A stretch of DNA of 64,000 nucleotides. It comes from Candidatus Thiodiazotropha sp. CDECU1. Its GTDB lineage: Bacteria; Pseudomonadota; Gammaproteobacteria; Chromatiales; Chromatiaceae. Below are positions 1-9,258 of the stretch, piece after piece. Numbering within the stretch: the first letter of the stretch is position 1; every line of letters begins with the position of its first letter. Where the stretch lies: the NCBI RefSeq assembly GCF_963455295.1, contig NZ_OY734020.1, positions 2,294,001 through 2,358,000 of the forward strand. Direction: 5' to 3'. The notes under the pieces are model-generated. The model had not been told where the DNA came from and did not search any database. It saw only the letters and a list, made by a program, of their open reading frames with translations. A program made the translations under genes and the position numbers.

Positions 1-457
1 TGATCGCCATGATCATGCGGCCTCGTCCCACAATCTTGTTGCCAGGCCGGTGTAACGCCCATAGAATCAAGGCAATTTGATAGCATAATATAAATGAAGC
101 GAGTATGAGCCTTGATTCACGATCTTCAACTAATATCAGGCTGACTACCAGCATCAGGACAACCGGCGTGAAATAGAGAATGGGCGCCATGCGGGCGCGA
201 CGCCAGTTAAGCACCGCCTGTAGAATCAGGGCCAATGCCAACGCACCGAGGGTGTTGCCCAAGCCAATGGCCAGCAGATCCGGAATCTTGCCCCGCGCAC
301 CCACCACCAGATAATAGCCGCTATTGGCGACCAGGCCCCAGGCAAGCTGTGACAGACCAGGAATGAATTGACGCAGGGCAACGATCATTACCGCCATGGT
401 CATCGCCACGTTGGTAATTACACTGACGAAATACATGGTAGGGATATCGAGTATCAT
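1..457 (-). CDS. Multi-pass membrane protein, N-terminal part (C-terminus off window)
   Basis: The reverse strand reads openly from an ATG at 457 to the window edge, giving about 152 residues that begin MILDIPTMYFVSVITNVAMT. The segment is very hydrophobic, with about five predicted transmembrane helices separated by short loops (for example NWRRARMAP). This resembles the membrane sensor half found at the N-terminus of many diguanylate cyclases (GGDEF proteins). That is an inference: the output domain, if any, lies outside the window. No other reading frame here looks coding. Confidence 0.6.
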   Translation of the reverse strand, partial: MILDIPTMYFVSVITNVAMTMAVMIVALRQFIPGLSQLAWGLVANSGYYLVVGARGKIPDLLAIGLGNTLGALALALILQAVLNWRRARMAPILYFTPVVLMLVVSLILVEDRESRLILASFILCYQIALILWALHRPGNKIVGRGRMIMAI

Positions 458-679
458 GCGTGGACATACAGCTCTGAGAATGGCTCGTGATTTGAAGAGA
501 ATCTAGAATAAGGCGCGCTCCCTCGCACACTCCATGATAGAAGATTATCTGGTCCATGAACAGGAAAGATATAGGAACACCGCGACCGATTGACATCACA
601 TGAACAGCTGCTAGCCTTGTTTGAACAGGAACTTAATTCCGCCACCTTTGGCTACCAATAGGGAGTATTGGCACAACTA

Positions 680-1144
680 ATGTCCGATCAAATGTTACCG
701 CTGCTGAACAACCGATTCACGGTAAACATAGACAGCCCCAGACCCGATTGTTCCCGACGGGACGTTGCATTCGTACGTATCGCAGGCATGGGTTCTTCCT
801 TGAAAAACGGGGTCTGCTCCTCTTCCATGAGGAGCCTGTTCGGACTTTTATCCCATAAATTCCAAACCCACCGTGCTGAGCTGCGACGGGCGCTTGATCA
901 TGACCATTTTTTCTATGACTGGCATAGTGCCAACCTGGAACGCATAGTGGATCTGCGTACATTGACGATTATCCAGTTCGACCAACACACCGATGCCACA
1001 GTCAATTGTTGGCGCCTCTTCGACTGTTGGATACACACCTGGCAGGGTCCGGATTTCGATGCCATGAATCCAGATATAGCCTATGAAACCATGACCCTTT
1101 GCTACCGCTCTTTAAGCTGGTTAAACAAATCCGATCTCACTTAG
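680..1144 (+). CDS. Phage tail-tube-like protein (gp19/T4-like family), divergent copy
   Basis: About 154 residues from ATG 680 (an in-frame TTG lies at 668). The C-terminal half shows the layout of the gp19-like tail-tube family: FFYDWHSAN, then a strand pair (RTLTIIQFDQH), then WRLFDCWIHTWQGPDFDAMN and IAYETMTLCYRSLSW. These line up with the NAW..W.GP.LNA....IAIET.E..HEGL pattern of tube proteins. The N-terminus (PLLNNRFTVNI) fits the first tube strand. The middle is less conserved and rich in Ser and Cys. It ends 11 bases before the next, more typical tube gene. No sheath, spike or baseplate gene of a phage or extracellular contractile injection system lies nearby. The family call is by pattern, without an alignment. 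Confidence 0.55.
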   Translation: MSDQMLPLLNNRFTVNIDSPRPDCSRRDVAFVRIAGMGSSLKNGVCSSSMRSLFGLLSHKFQTHRAELRRALDHDHFFYDWHSANLERIVDLRTLTIIQFDQHTDATVNCWRLFDCWIHTWQGPDFDAMNPDIAYETMTLCYRSLSWLNKSDLT

Positions 1145-1155
1145 AGGAGAACTTC

Positions 1156-1605
1156 ATGGCCATACAATCTGAAACACCCTATGGTGCCTTCAATTTCCTG
1201 GTCTCAATTGAGGGCAGTGACCCTCATGCTGTCCAGGCTGGATTCAGTGAGGTCAGCGGCCTCTCCATGGAGGTTCAGGTGATTGAGTACCGGGCCGGTA
1301 ACAACCGCAGCAACACCCCAGTCAAGATTCCTGGATTGACTAAATATGCACCAGTAACCTTAAAACGCGGCTTGATCGGTTCCCTCGACCTGTTTGAATG
1401 GATCACCCAGAGTGCCAACTCAGGCCGTAGCGGTCAGCGTAACATCACCATAGAGTTGCTGAATGAGGACAACGATACGGTATTTACCTGGAAACTGCGT
1501 AATGCCTGGGTTTCCAATTACACAACTGGCGACTTAAATGCCAACTCAAGTGAAATAGCCATAGAGACCGTTGAGGTTGTTCATGAAGGATTGATAATCG
1601 AATGA
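1156..1605 (+). CDS. Phage tail-tube protein (gp19/T4-like, eCIS tube type)
   Basis: 149 residues, start ATG 1156 with a GGAGA ribosome site at 1146. The whole sequence fits the conserved tail-tube family of contractile phages and extracellular contractile injection systems. Seen motifs are AGFSEVSGLSMEVQVIEYR, GLTKYAPVTLKRGL, LFEWI, the strand pair ITIELLNEDND, RNAWVSNYTTGDLNANSSE, and IAIETVEVVHEGL at the C-terminus. Members form hexameric rings that stack into a tube. It follows a divergent tube paralogue and is followed by unrelated genes, so it is an orphan pair without sheath or baseplate genes in the window. Confidence 0.85.
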   Translation: MAIQSETPYGAFNFLVSIEGSDPHAVQAGFSEVSGLSMEVQVIEYRAGNNRSNTPVKIPGLTKYAPVTLKRGLIGSLDLFEWITQSANSGRSGQRNITIELLNEDNDTVFTWKLRNAWVSNYTTGDLNANSSEIAIETVEVVHEGLIIE

Positions 1606-1752
1606 AACCATGAAGAGGCGTGTAGAATCTCTTTGAGCTTGCCACCAATAGGCTTGTTCAACAACTTGACTAACTTTCTCATTTATCCGTCCAACCGAGC
1701 TTGAACCGCCATGCTTATTCCTGATGCGACTATCATTTTCCCAATACTGAAA

Positions 1753-2124
1753 TCATTGCAATGGCAATCCCACTGTGATGGTCTTACCGCCATATTCATG
1801 AACAGAGTCGTGTGAGCGAATAGTGACTGTTTTTATATCTGCTGGAATTGTAAGACCAGGCAGGACGCGGGTAAATGGTTGCTCGTTTACGTGGGGATGA
1901 TGCAAGGTTCTTGTGCCTATCACTGCACCCTTCTCATCCAATACTTCCCATCGATTTGCATAGTGATCCCAGCCGGCATCCTGATGCTGGACCGTGACGG
2001 AAATGTCATACAGGTTCGGTCCACGTTTTCTCACCTCCACATCAACCACATCCGCTTCTCCGGCATACGCAAATGAACCGGTGACAAGAAAGAGCAATAT
2101 GTAGATTATCGATTGGTTATGCAT
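1753..2124 (-). CDS. Secreted hypothetical protein
   Basis: 123 residues with a clear Sec signal peptide (hydrophobic stretch to SFAYA, residues 1-21). The mature part looks like a small beta-sandwich: VVDVEVRKRGPNLYDISVTV, GWDHYANRWEVLD, GTRTLHHPHVNEQPFTR, HDSVHEYGGKTITVGLP. Several His residues (H61, HHPH, HDSVH) might bind metal, but no function is established. I recall this as a conserved hypothetical family of proteobacterial exported proteins. It stands alone, about 90 bases downstream of the leftward NlpC/P60 gene. Confidence 0.75.
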   Translation of the reverse strand: MHNQSIIYILLFLVTGSFAYAGEADVVDVEVRKRGPNLYDISVTVQHQDAGWDHYANRWEVLDEKGAVIGTRTLHHPHVNEQPFTRVLPGLTIPADIKTVTIRSHDSVHEYGGKTITVGLPLQ

Positions 2125-2214
2125 GGTTAACTTCCGTAGGATTAGAGCACATGTCCTGTTGAGATAAATATCCGCTAATAATATAGGGTTTTGTTATTTC
2201 AAGGAAGACAATGA

Positions 2215-2772
2215 TCAATGAACCCGACCTGCCCCTATCAATCGTTTGCGCCAATAGGGGTCGTCAAGAGAGGCTTCAGCAACACGTTTCTTTGTTGTCG
2301 AGGCATGGATGAATCGCCCGTTTCCAGTATAGAGACCCACATGTGACAACTTACGTGAATTTATTTTGAAGAAAAGTAGATCGCCGGGTCTCGCATGCTC
2401 GATCGGCAGTCGCTGAGATGCTCGATATTGGTCCCGCGTCGTTCTTGGGATAGACAGTCCCGCTTTTCCATAGGCGTAATGGACAAGACCACTGCAATCA
2501 AAGCCTTTTGGCGTAACGCCTCCATAGCGGTAGGGTTTGCCTTTTAGCCTTTCTGCTATTTCGATGACCGGGTGAGCGGTTTTGATTGAAATGTTTTGCT
2601 TGTGGACGCTGGTGTTTTCAGCTTTGCTTGCTGCCGGCTTCGATACTGTGGCACAACCCGTGAACAGTGTACTGACAACCAGTACCAGGAAAACAATCAG
2701 AAAAGACCGCCAACCGCAGTAGCATATATTGTTTTTGACTCGCACTGTATATGCAGACTGTGACTCAAGCAA
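2215..2772 (-). CDS. NlpC/P60-family lipoprotein, predicted peptidoglycan endopeptidase
   Basis: 185 residues. A membrane-spanning lipoprotein signal ends in lipobox LFTGC (Cys40). The NlpC/P60 domain covers about residues 66-185 with the expected catalytic set: Cys93 in FDCSGLVHYA, His144 in SHVGLYTG, and His156 in RFIHAS. The family cleaves peptide stems of peptidoglycan (gamma-D-Glu to diaminopimelate bonds), and as a lipoprotein it would act in the periplasm. The length matches Spr/MepS-like proteins. The start appears to be TTG at 2772 with AGAGG eight bases upstream; no ATG is available before the signal sequence, so the exact start is uncertain. Confidence 0.85.
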   Translation of the reverse strand: MLESQSAYTVRVKNNICYCGWRSFLIVFLVLVVSTLFTGCATVSKPAASKAENTSVHKQNISIKTAHPVIEIAERLKGKPYRYGGVTPKGFDCSGLVHYAYGKAGLSIPRTTRDQYRASQRLPIEHARPGDLLFFKINSRKLSHVGLYTGNGRFIHASTTKKRVAEASLDDPYWRKRLIGAGRVH

Positions 2773-3179
2773 AATGCAAACCTCTCAGTTCCTGATTGAA
2801 AGAAAACTTACTTGCTTAATAATATAGCCAAATATTGACACGTGAGAATGTGGAAAGTGTCAATTAACCCACAGATGTATCCTTACAATATGCACCTTAG
2901 CGGCCTAACCCTGAATGGTAGCTTAATGCCTGATGAATGAAACGACTCTTTGTCCGGCAATCATTCTATATGAATCCAAATCCTGACCGGCTGCGTATAC
3001 CCTATTGTGAATCATCTGCTCACACAGGTAGCAGTGAGCAATTTCATGGGGTTGGCTTGGATAGCACAATCGTGAGGCCGCAAATGAACAGACATGCCTG
3101 ACATGCGGGCCTAAAAAACCCTGCAACCCAAGGTAGACATGGATCTGATAGGCGAATGATGTCACAAGTATAAATAATC
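2773..3179. other. Intergenic region, about 400 bases
   Basis: AT-rich gap between the divergent NlpC/P60 and DUF3179 genes, so it must hold both promoters. An 80-codon leftward open frame at 2923-3165 shows no protein-like features and I treat it as chance. No RNA gene or strong hairpin was seen. Confidence 0.4.
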
Positions 3180-4118
3180 ATGAAATTTTACAGGGTTTTT
3201 ATCGTACTCTTCTTCAGCATCGGACTGTCCCTGGGGCAGGCCGTTGCAAAGAGTTATAAAGGCGGTTTTGATGTCACCGATGCCTTGGTGCCAAACGAGA
3301 ATATATTGCCTGGCGGCCCTCCCAAAGATGGAATACCCTCCATTGACAAACCCAAATTCATACCGGCCGACAAGGTCGATTTCCTGGTGCCTGAGGATCG
3401 TGTGCTCGGTCTCTCTTACAATGGACATATCAAAGCCTATCCCATCGCCATTATGAATTGGCACGAGATTGTCAACGATCGTTTTGGCAGTCAGTCCATC
3501 GCTATTACCTTCTGCCCGCTCTGTGGCACGGGTATAGCATTCAAGGCAGAACAGAACGATAAACAACTCAGCTTCGGTGTCTCGGGATTGCTCTATAACA
3601 GCGATATGTTGTTATATGACCGGGATACAGAGTCGTTGTGGTCACAGATCAAAATGCAGGCCATCAGCGGTAAATTCAAAGGCAATCGGCTACAGCCAAT
3701 TGCCTTGCGCCACACCAGCTGGTCAGACTGGGTAGAGCGTTATCCACGTACGCAGGTTTTATCCGAAGATACTGGATATTCGCGCAACTACCGACGATCG
3801 CCATATGGTGACTACGAGAAAAATCGCGCGATCTATTTCCCTGTGGAGTTCGCCGCACAGGGTTACCATCCCAAGGAACGGGTACTGGGTGTGAATATCG
3901 GTGGTGTCAGCAAGGCCTATCCATTTGCCGAATTGGCCAAAACATCAGGCAGGATAAATGACAGTGTGGGTGGTCAAATAATTGAAATCGAATACGATAT
4001 CGATCATGAAACAGCCACTGCGCAGGACTCTGAAGGCACGACGATACCGACAATAACCGCGTTCTGGTTTGCCTGGTATACCTTTCACCCGGATACTCAA
4101 CTGTTTCAGATGGAATAA
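3180..4118 (+). CDS. DUF3179 domain-containing secreted protein
   Basis: 312 residues with an N-terminal signal peptide (cleavage near GQAVA-KS). The body matches the DUF3179 family: DALVPNENILPGGPPKDGIP, DRVLGLSYNGHIKAYPIAIM, NWHEIVND, the cysteine pair TFCPLCGTGIAF, LLYNSDMLLYDRDTESLWSQ, and a second half repeating the pattern (KERVLGVNIGGVSKAYPFAEL). The family is widespread in marine bacteria and its biochemical role is not established. The conserved CPLCGTG pair suggests a redox or metal site, which is inference. No strong ribosome site precedes ATG 3180. The gene is monocistronic. Confidence 0.85.
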   Translation: MKFYRVFIVLFFSIGLSLGQAVAKSYKGGFDVTDALVPNENILPGGPPKDGIPSIDKPKFIPADKVDFLVPEDRVLGLSYNGHIKAYPIAIMNWHEIVNDRFGSQSIAITFCPLCGTGIAFKAEQNDKQLSFGVSGLLYNSDMLLYDRDTESLWSQIKMQAISGKFKGNRLQPIALRHTSWSDWVERYPRTQVLSEDTGYSRNYRRSPYGDYEKNRAIYFPVEFAAQGYHPKERVLGVNIGGVSKAYPFAELAKTSGRINDSVGGQIIEIEYDIDHETATAQDSEGTTIPTITAFWFAWYTFHPDTQLFQME

Positions 4119-4297
4119 ACATCCAGGAGTATAGTGAGGATGTTTACTGTTGGTAATACCAATCCACCATTTCCGCTTCTTGCGGGGTAACTTGTTATTG
4201 TCGAATTACCCTATAAAATATAGATAAAAAGTAGTGCGATATGTTTGTCAAACGTTGATGATGGTTATTAATTATAATCGCATTTGGGGGATGAACG

Positions 4298-4861
4298 ATG
4301 AGCAAAGTACGAAATGAAGTCTTAACTGCAAATGCAGCCTATGCAAAAGATTTTGGTGACAAATCCGAGCTTCCCATGCCACCGGGTCGTCGTTTTGCGG
4401 TCCTGACCTGTATGGATGCAAGGCTTGACCCGGCAAAGTTTGCCGGCCTCTCTGAAGGTGACGCCCATGTGATACGCAATGCTGGAGGAAGGGCAAGTGA
4501 CGATGCCATCCGCTCTCTTGTCATATCGTATAAATTACTTGGCACTAAAGAGTGGTTTGTTATCCATCACACAGATTGCGGCATGTTGACATTCACCAAT
4601 GAAATTATGGGTGACTTGCTTGCAAGCAGCCTCAAGACAGCCACCATTGACGCCAGTGGTTGGCAGGATTCCGCTGATGGCAGCGGTTCAATCGAAGGCA
4701 AATTCATCAATTGGCTGACAATATCGGATAACGCAAAAAGCGTGGTCGAGGATGTGCTCAGGATACGCAATCACCCTTTGGTACCCGAAGAGATACCGAT
4801 CTATGGATATATTTATAACTGTAATACCGGAAAGCTGATAGAAGTCCCGATGCCCGACTGA
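4298..4861 (+). CDS. Beta-class carbonic anhydrase
   Basis: 187 residues, cytoplasmic (no signal peptide). Zinc-site motifs of beta-carbonic anhydrases are present: Cys38-x-Asp40-x-Arg42 in [10 protein letters not shown], and His91-x-x-Cys94 in [21 protein letters not shown] is the family's NAG loop. The short length and the CMDARLDP form fit the compact, mycobacterial-like clade. The enzyme interconverts CO2 and bicarbonate, useful for carbon fixation or pH control. An AT-rich promoter region precedes it. It converges on the cell-wall hydrolase gene, 36 bases away. Confidence 0.9.
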   Translation: MSKVRNEVLTANAAYAKDFGDKSELPMPPGRRFAVLTCMDARLDPAKFAGLSEGDAHVIRNAGGRASDDAIRSLVISYKLLGTKEWFVIHHTDCGMLTFTNEIMGDLLASSLKTATIDASGWQDSADGSGSIEGKFINWLTISDNAKSVVEDVLRIRNHPLVPEEIPIYGYIYNCNTGKLIEVPMPD

Positions 4862-4897
4862 TAAACCGGACAGCATCTGCAATTGGGCAATGACGAA

Positions 4898-5512
4898 TTA
4901 CGATCCAGATGATGTATTCAAGGCAAACACAGGTTGTTTCTTGCTCAAGTAGAAAAGATGCTGTCCGATTTTTTTGCCTAACACCAGTATCGAGCTCCAC
5001 TCCGGATTGACATAATCCGCATGGTACCAGAGTGCGCCGTCTGTTGGGTCCTTGGTATCGCCCGCAAGGATTGTTCTGGCCAGTTGCAGTGATTGCTGCC
5101 AGGCCTTTTGGTTCATGGGCTGATCTGAACGTCCATCGCACCACCAGGAAAATTGGCAGCGATGGCGCCTTCTCTCTCCCCCCTGCTTGACCACAGCGCA
5201 GACTGAATCCGGATAGCGTTTGTGGGCAACCCTGTTCATGACAACATGACCTACCGCAAGTTGTCCCTGCTCTGATTCACTGCGTGCTTCAAAATAGATA
5301 TTTTGTGCCAGACACGCAATCTCTTCTGAGATCTCAACTGTCTCGGCGGGTCGATACAGAGAGAGCCAGTGCAGGAGATCCTCTTCCAGTGATTTTTGAC
5401 TCACGTCCTCACCAGCCATGATATGGCTCGCACATGAAATACTGAGCAGTAAGAGCAGTACCTTGAGTAGATAGCGGTCATTCAGATCGGACTGAAGGGT
5501 CGTGGTTTGCAT
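4898..5512 (-). CDS. SleB/CwlJ-like cell-wall hydrolase (Hydrolase_2)
   Basis: 204 residues with an N-terminal hydrophobic export segment (residues 14-33). The C-terminal domain carries the hallmarks of the SleB/CwlJ hydrolase family: CLAQNIYFEARSESEQGQLA with the catalytic-type Glu, VGHVVMNRV, YPDSVCAVVKQ, CQFSWWCDG, and a C-terminal GALWYHADYVNPEW. In spore formers these cleave cortex peptidoglycan. In Gram-negatives the role is general wall hydrolysis or remodelling. It is monocistronic and transcribed away from the large FecR gene. Confidence 0.85.
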   Translation of the reverse strand: MQTTTLQSDLNDRYLLKVLLLLLSISCASHIMAGEDVSQKSLEEDLLHWLSLYRPAETVEISEEIACLAQNIYFEARSESEQGQLAVGHVVMNRVAHKRYPDSVCAVVKQGGERRRHRCQFSWWCDGRSDQPMNQKAWQQSLQLARTILAGDTKDPTDGALWYHADYVNPEWSSILVLGKKIGQHLFYLSKKQPVFALNTSSGS

Positions 5513-5981
5513 TGTTATCGTTAATGAAAAACTGGCTTGTTGCTCAAGCTCAATGAAGCAGCAATGTCGGCTTTTCTTTCACCTTTTGCCGTAACAGGAT
5601 GTTTTTATTAAATAAATGCATAACTCAGGCCAGAACTATCTTAACATCGTTATATTAAATATTTACCGTCAAATTTTAATGTAATTAATAGCAGCAGGCG
5701 TAAAATATTCCGACGGTATGAGCCTCATAACATATTGGTTTGTTGGCTTTTTTATGGATTCTAGGGGATCAATCCTGTGGCGGGAGAAAGAGTTAATACA
5801 CTTAAGAAATAATCTACTTTAAAAAACCGGGCCAACAGGTTTGGCAAATATGAAATAAATTCGCATATTTATAAATTTTCGTTACTATATACCTCATATC
5901 ATGTAGAAAATTAATTGGCTGAATAGGTAGCTCTATACAAGCCAATTGCTGGATATATAAAAATCATAGCAGGGGACCGAT
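5513..5981. other. Intergenic promoter region, about 470 bases, AT-rich
   Basis: Very AT-rich gap between the leftward hydrolase gene and the rightward FecR-TPR-barrel gene. It contains a perfect 8-bp inverted repeat (5913-5920 with 5940-5947) and another repeat of the type AAATATG/CATATTT near 5846-5872. Both lie within 140 bases of the large gene's start and are candidate regulator sites or leader hairpins. No open frame of note. Confidence 0.45.
5913..5947. promoter_or_regulatory. Inverted repeat upstream of the FecR-TPR-barrel gene
   Basis: AATTGGCT at 5913-5920 is exactly mirrored by AGCCAATT at 5940-5947, with a 19-base spacer, 34 bases before the ATG at 5982. In RNA it would form a hairpin in the 5' leader; in DNA it could be an operator. 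No riboswitch class was recognised. Confidence 0.35.
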
Positions 5982-8900
5982 ATGCAGCATTGCAAACGCA
6001 TTACAATGCTTGCGAGATACTCTTTTCTTGTTTTCAGCTTGGCCTTTTCGCACCAATCCTTTTCAGCGGAATGCGAGCATGTCGCTCAATTGGTCTCCCA
6101 GCAAGGGAGTGTTGAGAAGAAAAGTGCCGGTCAAAACGAATGGCAACAAGCGGTACTCGACGATCAGTTCTGCAAAGGGGATGCCCTTAGAACACACCGC
6201 GACGGTAAAGCAGCGGTTCGCTTGACTAACGATACCCTGCTGCGTCTCGATGCCGACTCTTCGTTGACATTCTCTCAGATCGAGAAGACATCGCACTCAT
6301 TGCTGGACCTGCTGCGCGGTGCGGTACACTTCATCAGCCGCACACCAGAGAGTCTCGAAGTCAAAACCCCCTATGTAAACGCCTCCATCGAGGGTACGGA
6401 ATTTGTCGTCCGCATCGAGGACGAAGCTACCGACGTGATCGTCCTGGAAGGCGTGGTGGTGGCCAGGAACGAGGCCGGTTCAATCGAATTGAGCGCAAAT
6501 CAGGCCGGCCGTGCAGCAGCCGATCAACAACCGGTTCGGATCGAAATCGCAAGACCCTTCGATGCGGTTGCCTGGGCGCTCTACTACCCTCCTCTTCCTG
6601 AAGTCCCCGGTAAAGCCGATACCCTGGCCCGGGATGCGGTCAAGGCGATAGTGCAAAACCGACTGACTGAGGCGGCAGAACTGGCAAAACAGGCTATTCA
6701 AGAGGATAGTCAGTCAGCTGCCGCCTATATGGCGCAATCCTATGTCGATCAGGCCATGTTCGACATTCCCGCCGCACTGGCCAATAGCAAGAAGGCTGCA
6801 GAACTGGCGCCGCAGAGCGCATTGACTCAGGCGCGTCTTGCAGAAGTTCTGTTAATGACAAATGATGCCAGTAGTGCTCGTGAAGTCGCCACCAAGGCAG
6901 TCGCAACAGATCCCAAGTTATCGCTTGCACATACGGTTTTAGGTTTTTCTTCACTACGGGATGTCGACTTGACAGTTGCCAGAAAAGCCTTTGATGAGGC
7001 TATAACACTTGATTCCGCATCACCACTACCTCGACTGGGATTGGGCTTATTAAAAATTCGCCAAGGCGCTCTTAGTATGGGTCGTGAAGAGATTGAAACG
7101 GCTGTACTTCTCAATCCAAGCAATGCCTTGCTGCGCAGTTATTTAGGCAAAGCCTATTCTGAAGAAAAGTGTAACTGTCTAGCCTATGAACAGTTTGACA
7201 TGGCCAAGTCACTTGACCCGAATGATCCGACTGCTTGGTTCTATGACTCGATACTGCTCCAATCTGACAATGATCCGGTCGGGGCACTACTGGCACAAAA
7301 GCGTGCAATTGACCTGAATAATAATCGGGGTGTCTACCGGTCTAGGCAACTATTGGACAAAGATGAGGCCGCACGTAATGTGGCGCTGGGTAGAATTTAT
7401 AATGATCTGGATTTCGAACAACAAGCACGCTATCAGGCAACCGAAGCACTTGCACAGGATCCAAGCAACCACTCCGCCCATCGATTGCTGGCGGACAGTT
7501 ACTCAGGCCTTACCAACCTTGATGCTGCCAGACAGAGTGAATTGCTGCAGTCGAAAATGACTCAGCCCCTCAATCTCGACCCATTGCAGCCACAGATGAG
7601 CAACTCAAACTTGGGTTTGCTCGATGGAAATGGGCCCGGAGAACTGTCATACAATGAATACAACCCGCTCTTTACACGAAACGGCTTGGCTTTTCAATTT
7701 GATGGATCCGTTGCTGAGGAAGGAACTTGGGGTAACGATGCTATTCTTGCTGGCTTGCATGATCGCTTTGCTTTCAGCATAGGGCAATATCATACAGAGA
7801 CTGATGGCTTCCGGCCGAATGCAGATTATGAACAGGATATTTACAATCTATTTGGCCAATATGCTCTATCTGATGCTACCTCAATCCAGGTTGAAATAAA
7901 CCAGGACGAAGTAATTAAAGGTGATGTGGCTCAGAGATTGCTGCCCGATTTGTTAAATGATGAAAGCTTGCGCGCCGAAATTGATGTTACGAATTACAGG
8001 ATAGGTTTAAGTCATGCATTTTCTAGCAACACCCAAATTCTATTCTCAAGTAAAAAAACGGATATAGAAGGTGCGGTTCTAACATCCTCACCAACTGAAA
8101 CCGTTAGCCGAAATAGCGATGCGAAGCTAAATATCTATGATCTACAATTCCTGCATAATGCCGGATCACATCGATTCATTAGTGGTGTAAACTTTAATCA
8201 AGACAAACTAAGCAGCACAAGCACGTTTGATTTCTCTCCGCTCCCTTGTCTGCTACCTTATCCAGATTGCACATTGCAAAATAATATCACAGAGAAACAG
8301 TCGCGACTCTACGGTTATTATTTTTATCAGCCCTCTCAAATAATTCATGTTACTGCTGCTATTGCTGCTGTACGGAACACGAGTGAGATATTTTCAGAAA
8401 AGGAAACTATTATTCTTCCTAAATTGGGAGCTCAATGGTCGCTCACTGAAAAGTCTAAACTACATGCTGCTATATTCAGATCAAGTTCAAGTTCTATAGC
8501 GGCATCGTATTATCAAACACTGGAGCCGACTCATATAGCAGGATTCAATCAGATTCATGATGAATTCCGTCAGACAGACACTTGGAATTACGGATTGGGC
8601 TTGACCCACGATTTCATGCCGACCCTAACTGCTGGCATTCGAGGATTGCATCGTAGAGGTGAAACTCCATTTGATTTAATTGACTTAAGCACATTCAATT
8701 CTTCCATGTTCGATGTTGAATTTGATGAATCCAGTGCTAATGCCTGGCTCAATTGGTCACCTCAAAAATATGTAAGCCTTAGTTTCGAATATGATTTCAG
8801 TAAATTGGACTCCGCAACAAATATCAGTGCGGTTGAATATAGCGGCCTATCGCCAGATGGCGTGCTTGAGTTAGAGACTCATCGTTTACCGATCGCTATT

Positions 8901-9221
8901 AATTATTATCATCCATCAGGTTTTATTTTCGGACTAACGACAACCTACATCGACCAGAAAGGGGACTTCCAGGGAAGCACCTTTGCGGAACCTCCTCAAG
9001 AGGCAGAGGACGAATTCTGGTTAACAGATCTGCTTCTTTCATATCGTTTGCCTGACAAATATGGACTTATTTCGTTAGGTGTCAAAAATATGTTTGATGA
9101 AGAATTCGATTATGAAGATAGAAACAGCTATGACAGCCTGGCTGTAGAAACATCTGCGTCACCTTCATCACTAAGCCCAGAGCGTACTTTTTTTGGGCAG
9201 ATATCCATATCTTTCCGTTAA
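5982..9221 (+). CDS. FecR domain - TPR - outer-membrane beta-barrel fusion protein
   Basis: 1079 residues. Signal peptide about 1-29 (cleavage at SFSA-EC). FecR domain about 33-195 (GDALRTHRDGKAAVRLTNDT, LLDLLRGAVHFISRTPE, VKTPYVNASIEGTEFVV). A run of TPR helices follows at about 205-520 (PQSALTQARLAEVLL, DPNDPTAWFYDSILLQ). From about 550 to the end there are alternating amphipathic strands ending in Phe-Arg (GQISISFR), as in TonB-dependent-receptor-like barrels. It contains the NPLF.RNG-type junction between TPR and barrel. No TonB box or plug domain was seen. Ligand unknown; a periplasmic sensing or scaffold module tethered to a pore is inferred. The DNA becomes clearly more AT-rich after about 6.8 kb. 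Confidence 0.85.
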   Translation: MQHCKRITMLARYSFLVFSLAFSHQSFSAECEHVAQLVSQQGSVEKKSAGQNEWQQAVLDDQFCKGDALRTHRDGKAAVRLTNDTLLRLDADSSLTFSQIEKTSHSLLDLLRGAVHFISRTPESLEVKTPYVNASIEGTEFVVRIEDEATDVIVLEGVVVARNEAGSIELSANQAGRAAADQQPVRIEIARPFDAVAWALYYPPLPEVPGKADTLARDAVKAIVQNRLTEAAELAKQAIQEDSQSAAAYMAQSYVDQAMFDIPAALANSKKAAELAPQSALTQARLAEVLLMTNDASSAREVATKAVATDPKLSLAHTVLGFSSLRDVDLTVARKAFDEAITLDSASPLPRLGLGLLKIRQGALSMGREEIETAVLLNPSNALLRSYLGKAYSEEKCNCLAYEQFDMAKSLDPNDPTAWFYDSILLQSDNDPVGALLAQKRAIDLNNNRGVYRSRQLLDKDEAARNVALGRIYNDLDFEQQARYQATEALAQDPSNHSAHRLLADSYSGLTNLDAARQSELLQSKMTQPLNLDPLQPQMSNSNLGLLDGNGPGELSYNEYNPLFTRNGLAFQFDGSVAEEGTWGNDAILAGLHDRFAFSIGQYHTETDGFRPNADYEQDIYNLFGQYALSDATSIQVEINQDEVIKGDVAQRLLPDLLNDESLRAEIDVTNYRIGLSHAFSSNTQILFSSKKTDIEGAVLTSSPTETVSRNSDAKLNIYDLQFLHNAGSHRFISGVNFNQDKLSSTSTFDFSPLPCLLPYPDCTLQNNITEKQSRLYGYYFYQPSQIIHVTAAIAAVRNTSEIFSEKETIILPKLGAQWSLTEKSKLHAAIFRSSSSSIAASYYQTLEPTHIAGFNQIHDEFRQTDTWNYGLGLTHDFMPTLTAGIRGLHRRGETPFDLIDLSTFNSSMFDVEFDESSANAWLNWSPQKYVSLSFEYDFSKLDSATNISAVEYSGLSPDGVLELETHRLPIAINYYHPSGFIFGLTTTYIDQKGDFQGSTFAEPPQEAEDEFWLTDLLLSYRLPDKYGLISLGVKNMFDEEFDYEDRNSYDSLAVETSASPSSLSPERTFFGQISISFR

Positions 9222-9258
9222 TTTGTACTTAGTAACTTCCCCTAAGAGGAGCATCGAA

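Noticed and set aside
4867-4967. 12-bp perfect inverted repeat (4867-4878 with 4956-4967)
   Set aside because: The loop is 77 bases, the right arm is inside the coding end of the SleB-like gene, and one such match is expected by chance in a window of this size.
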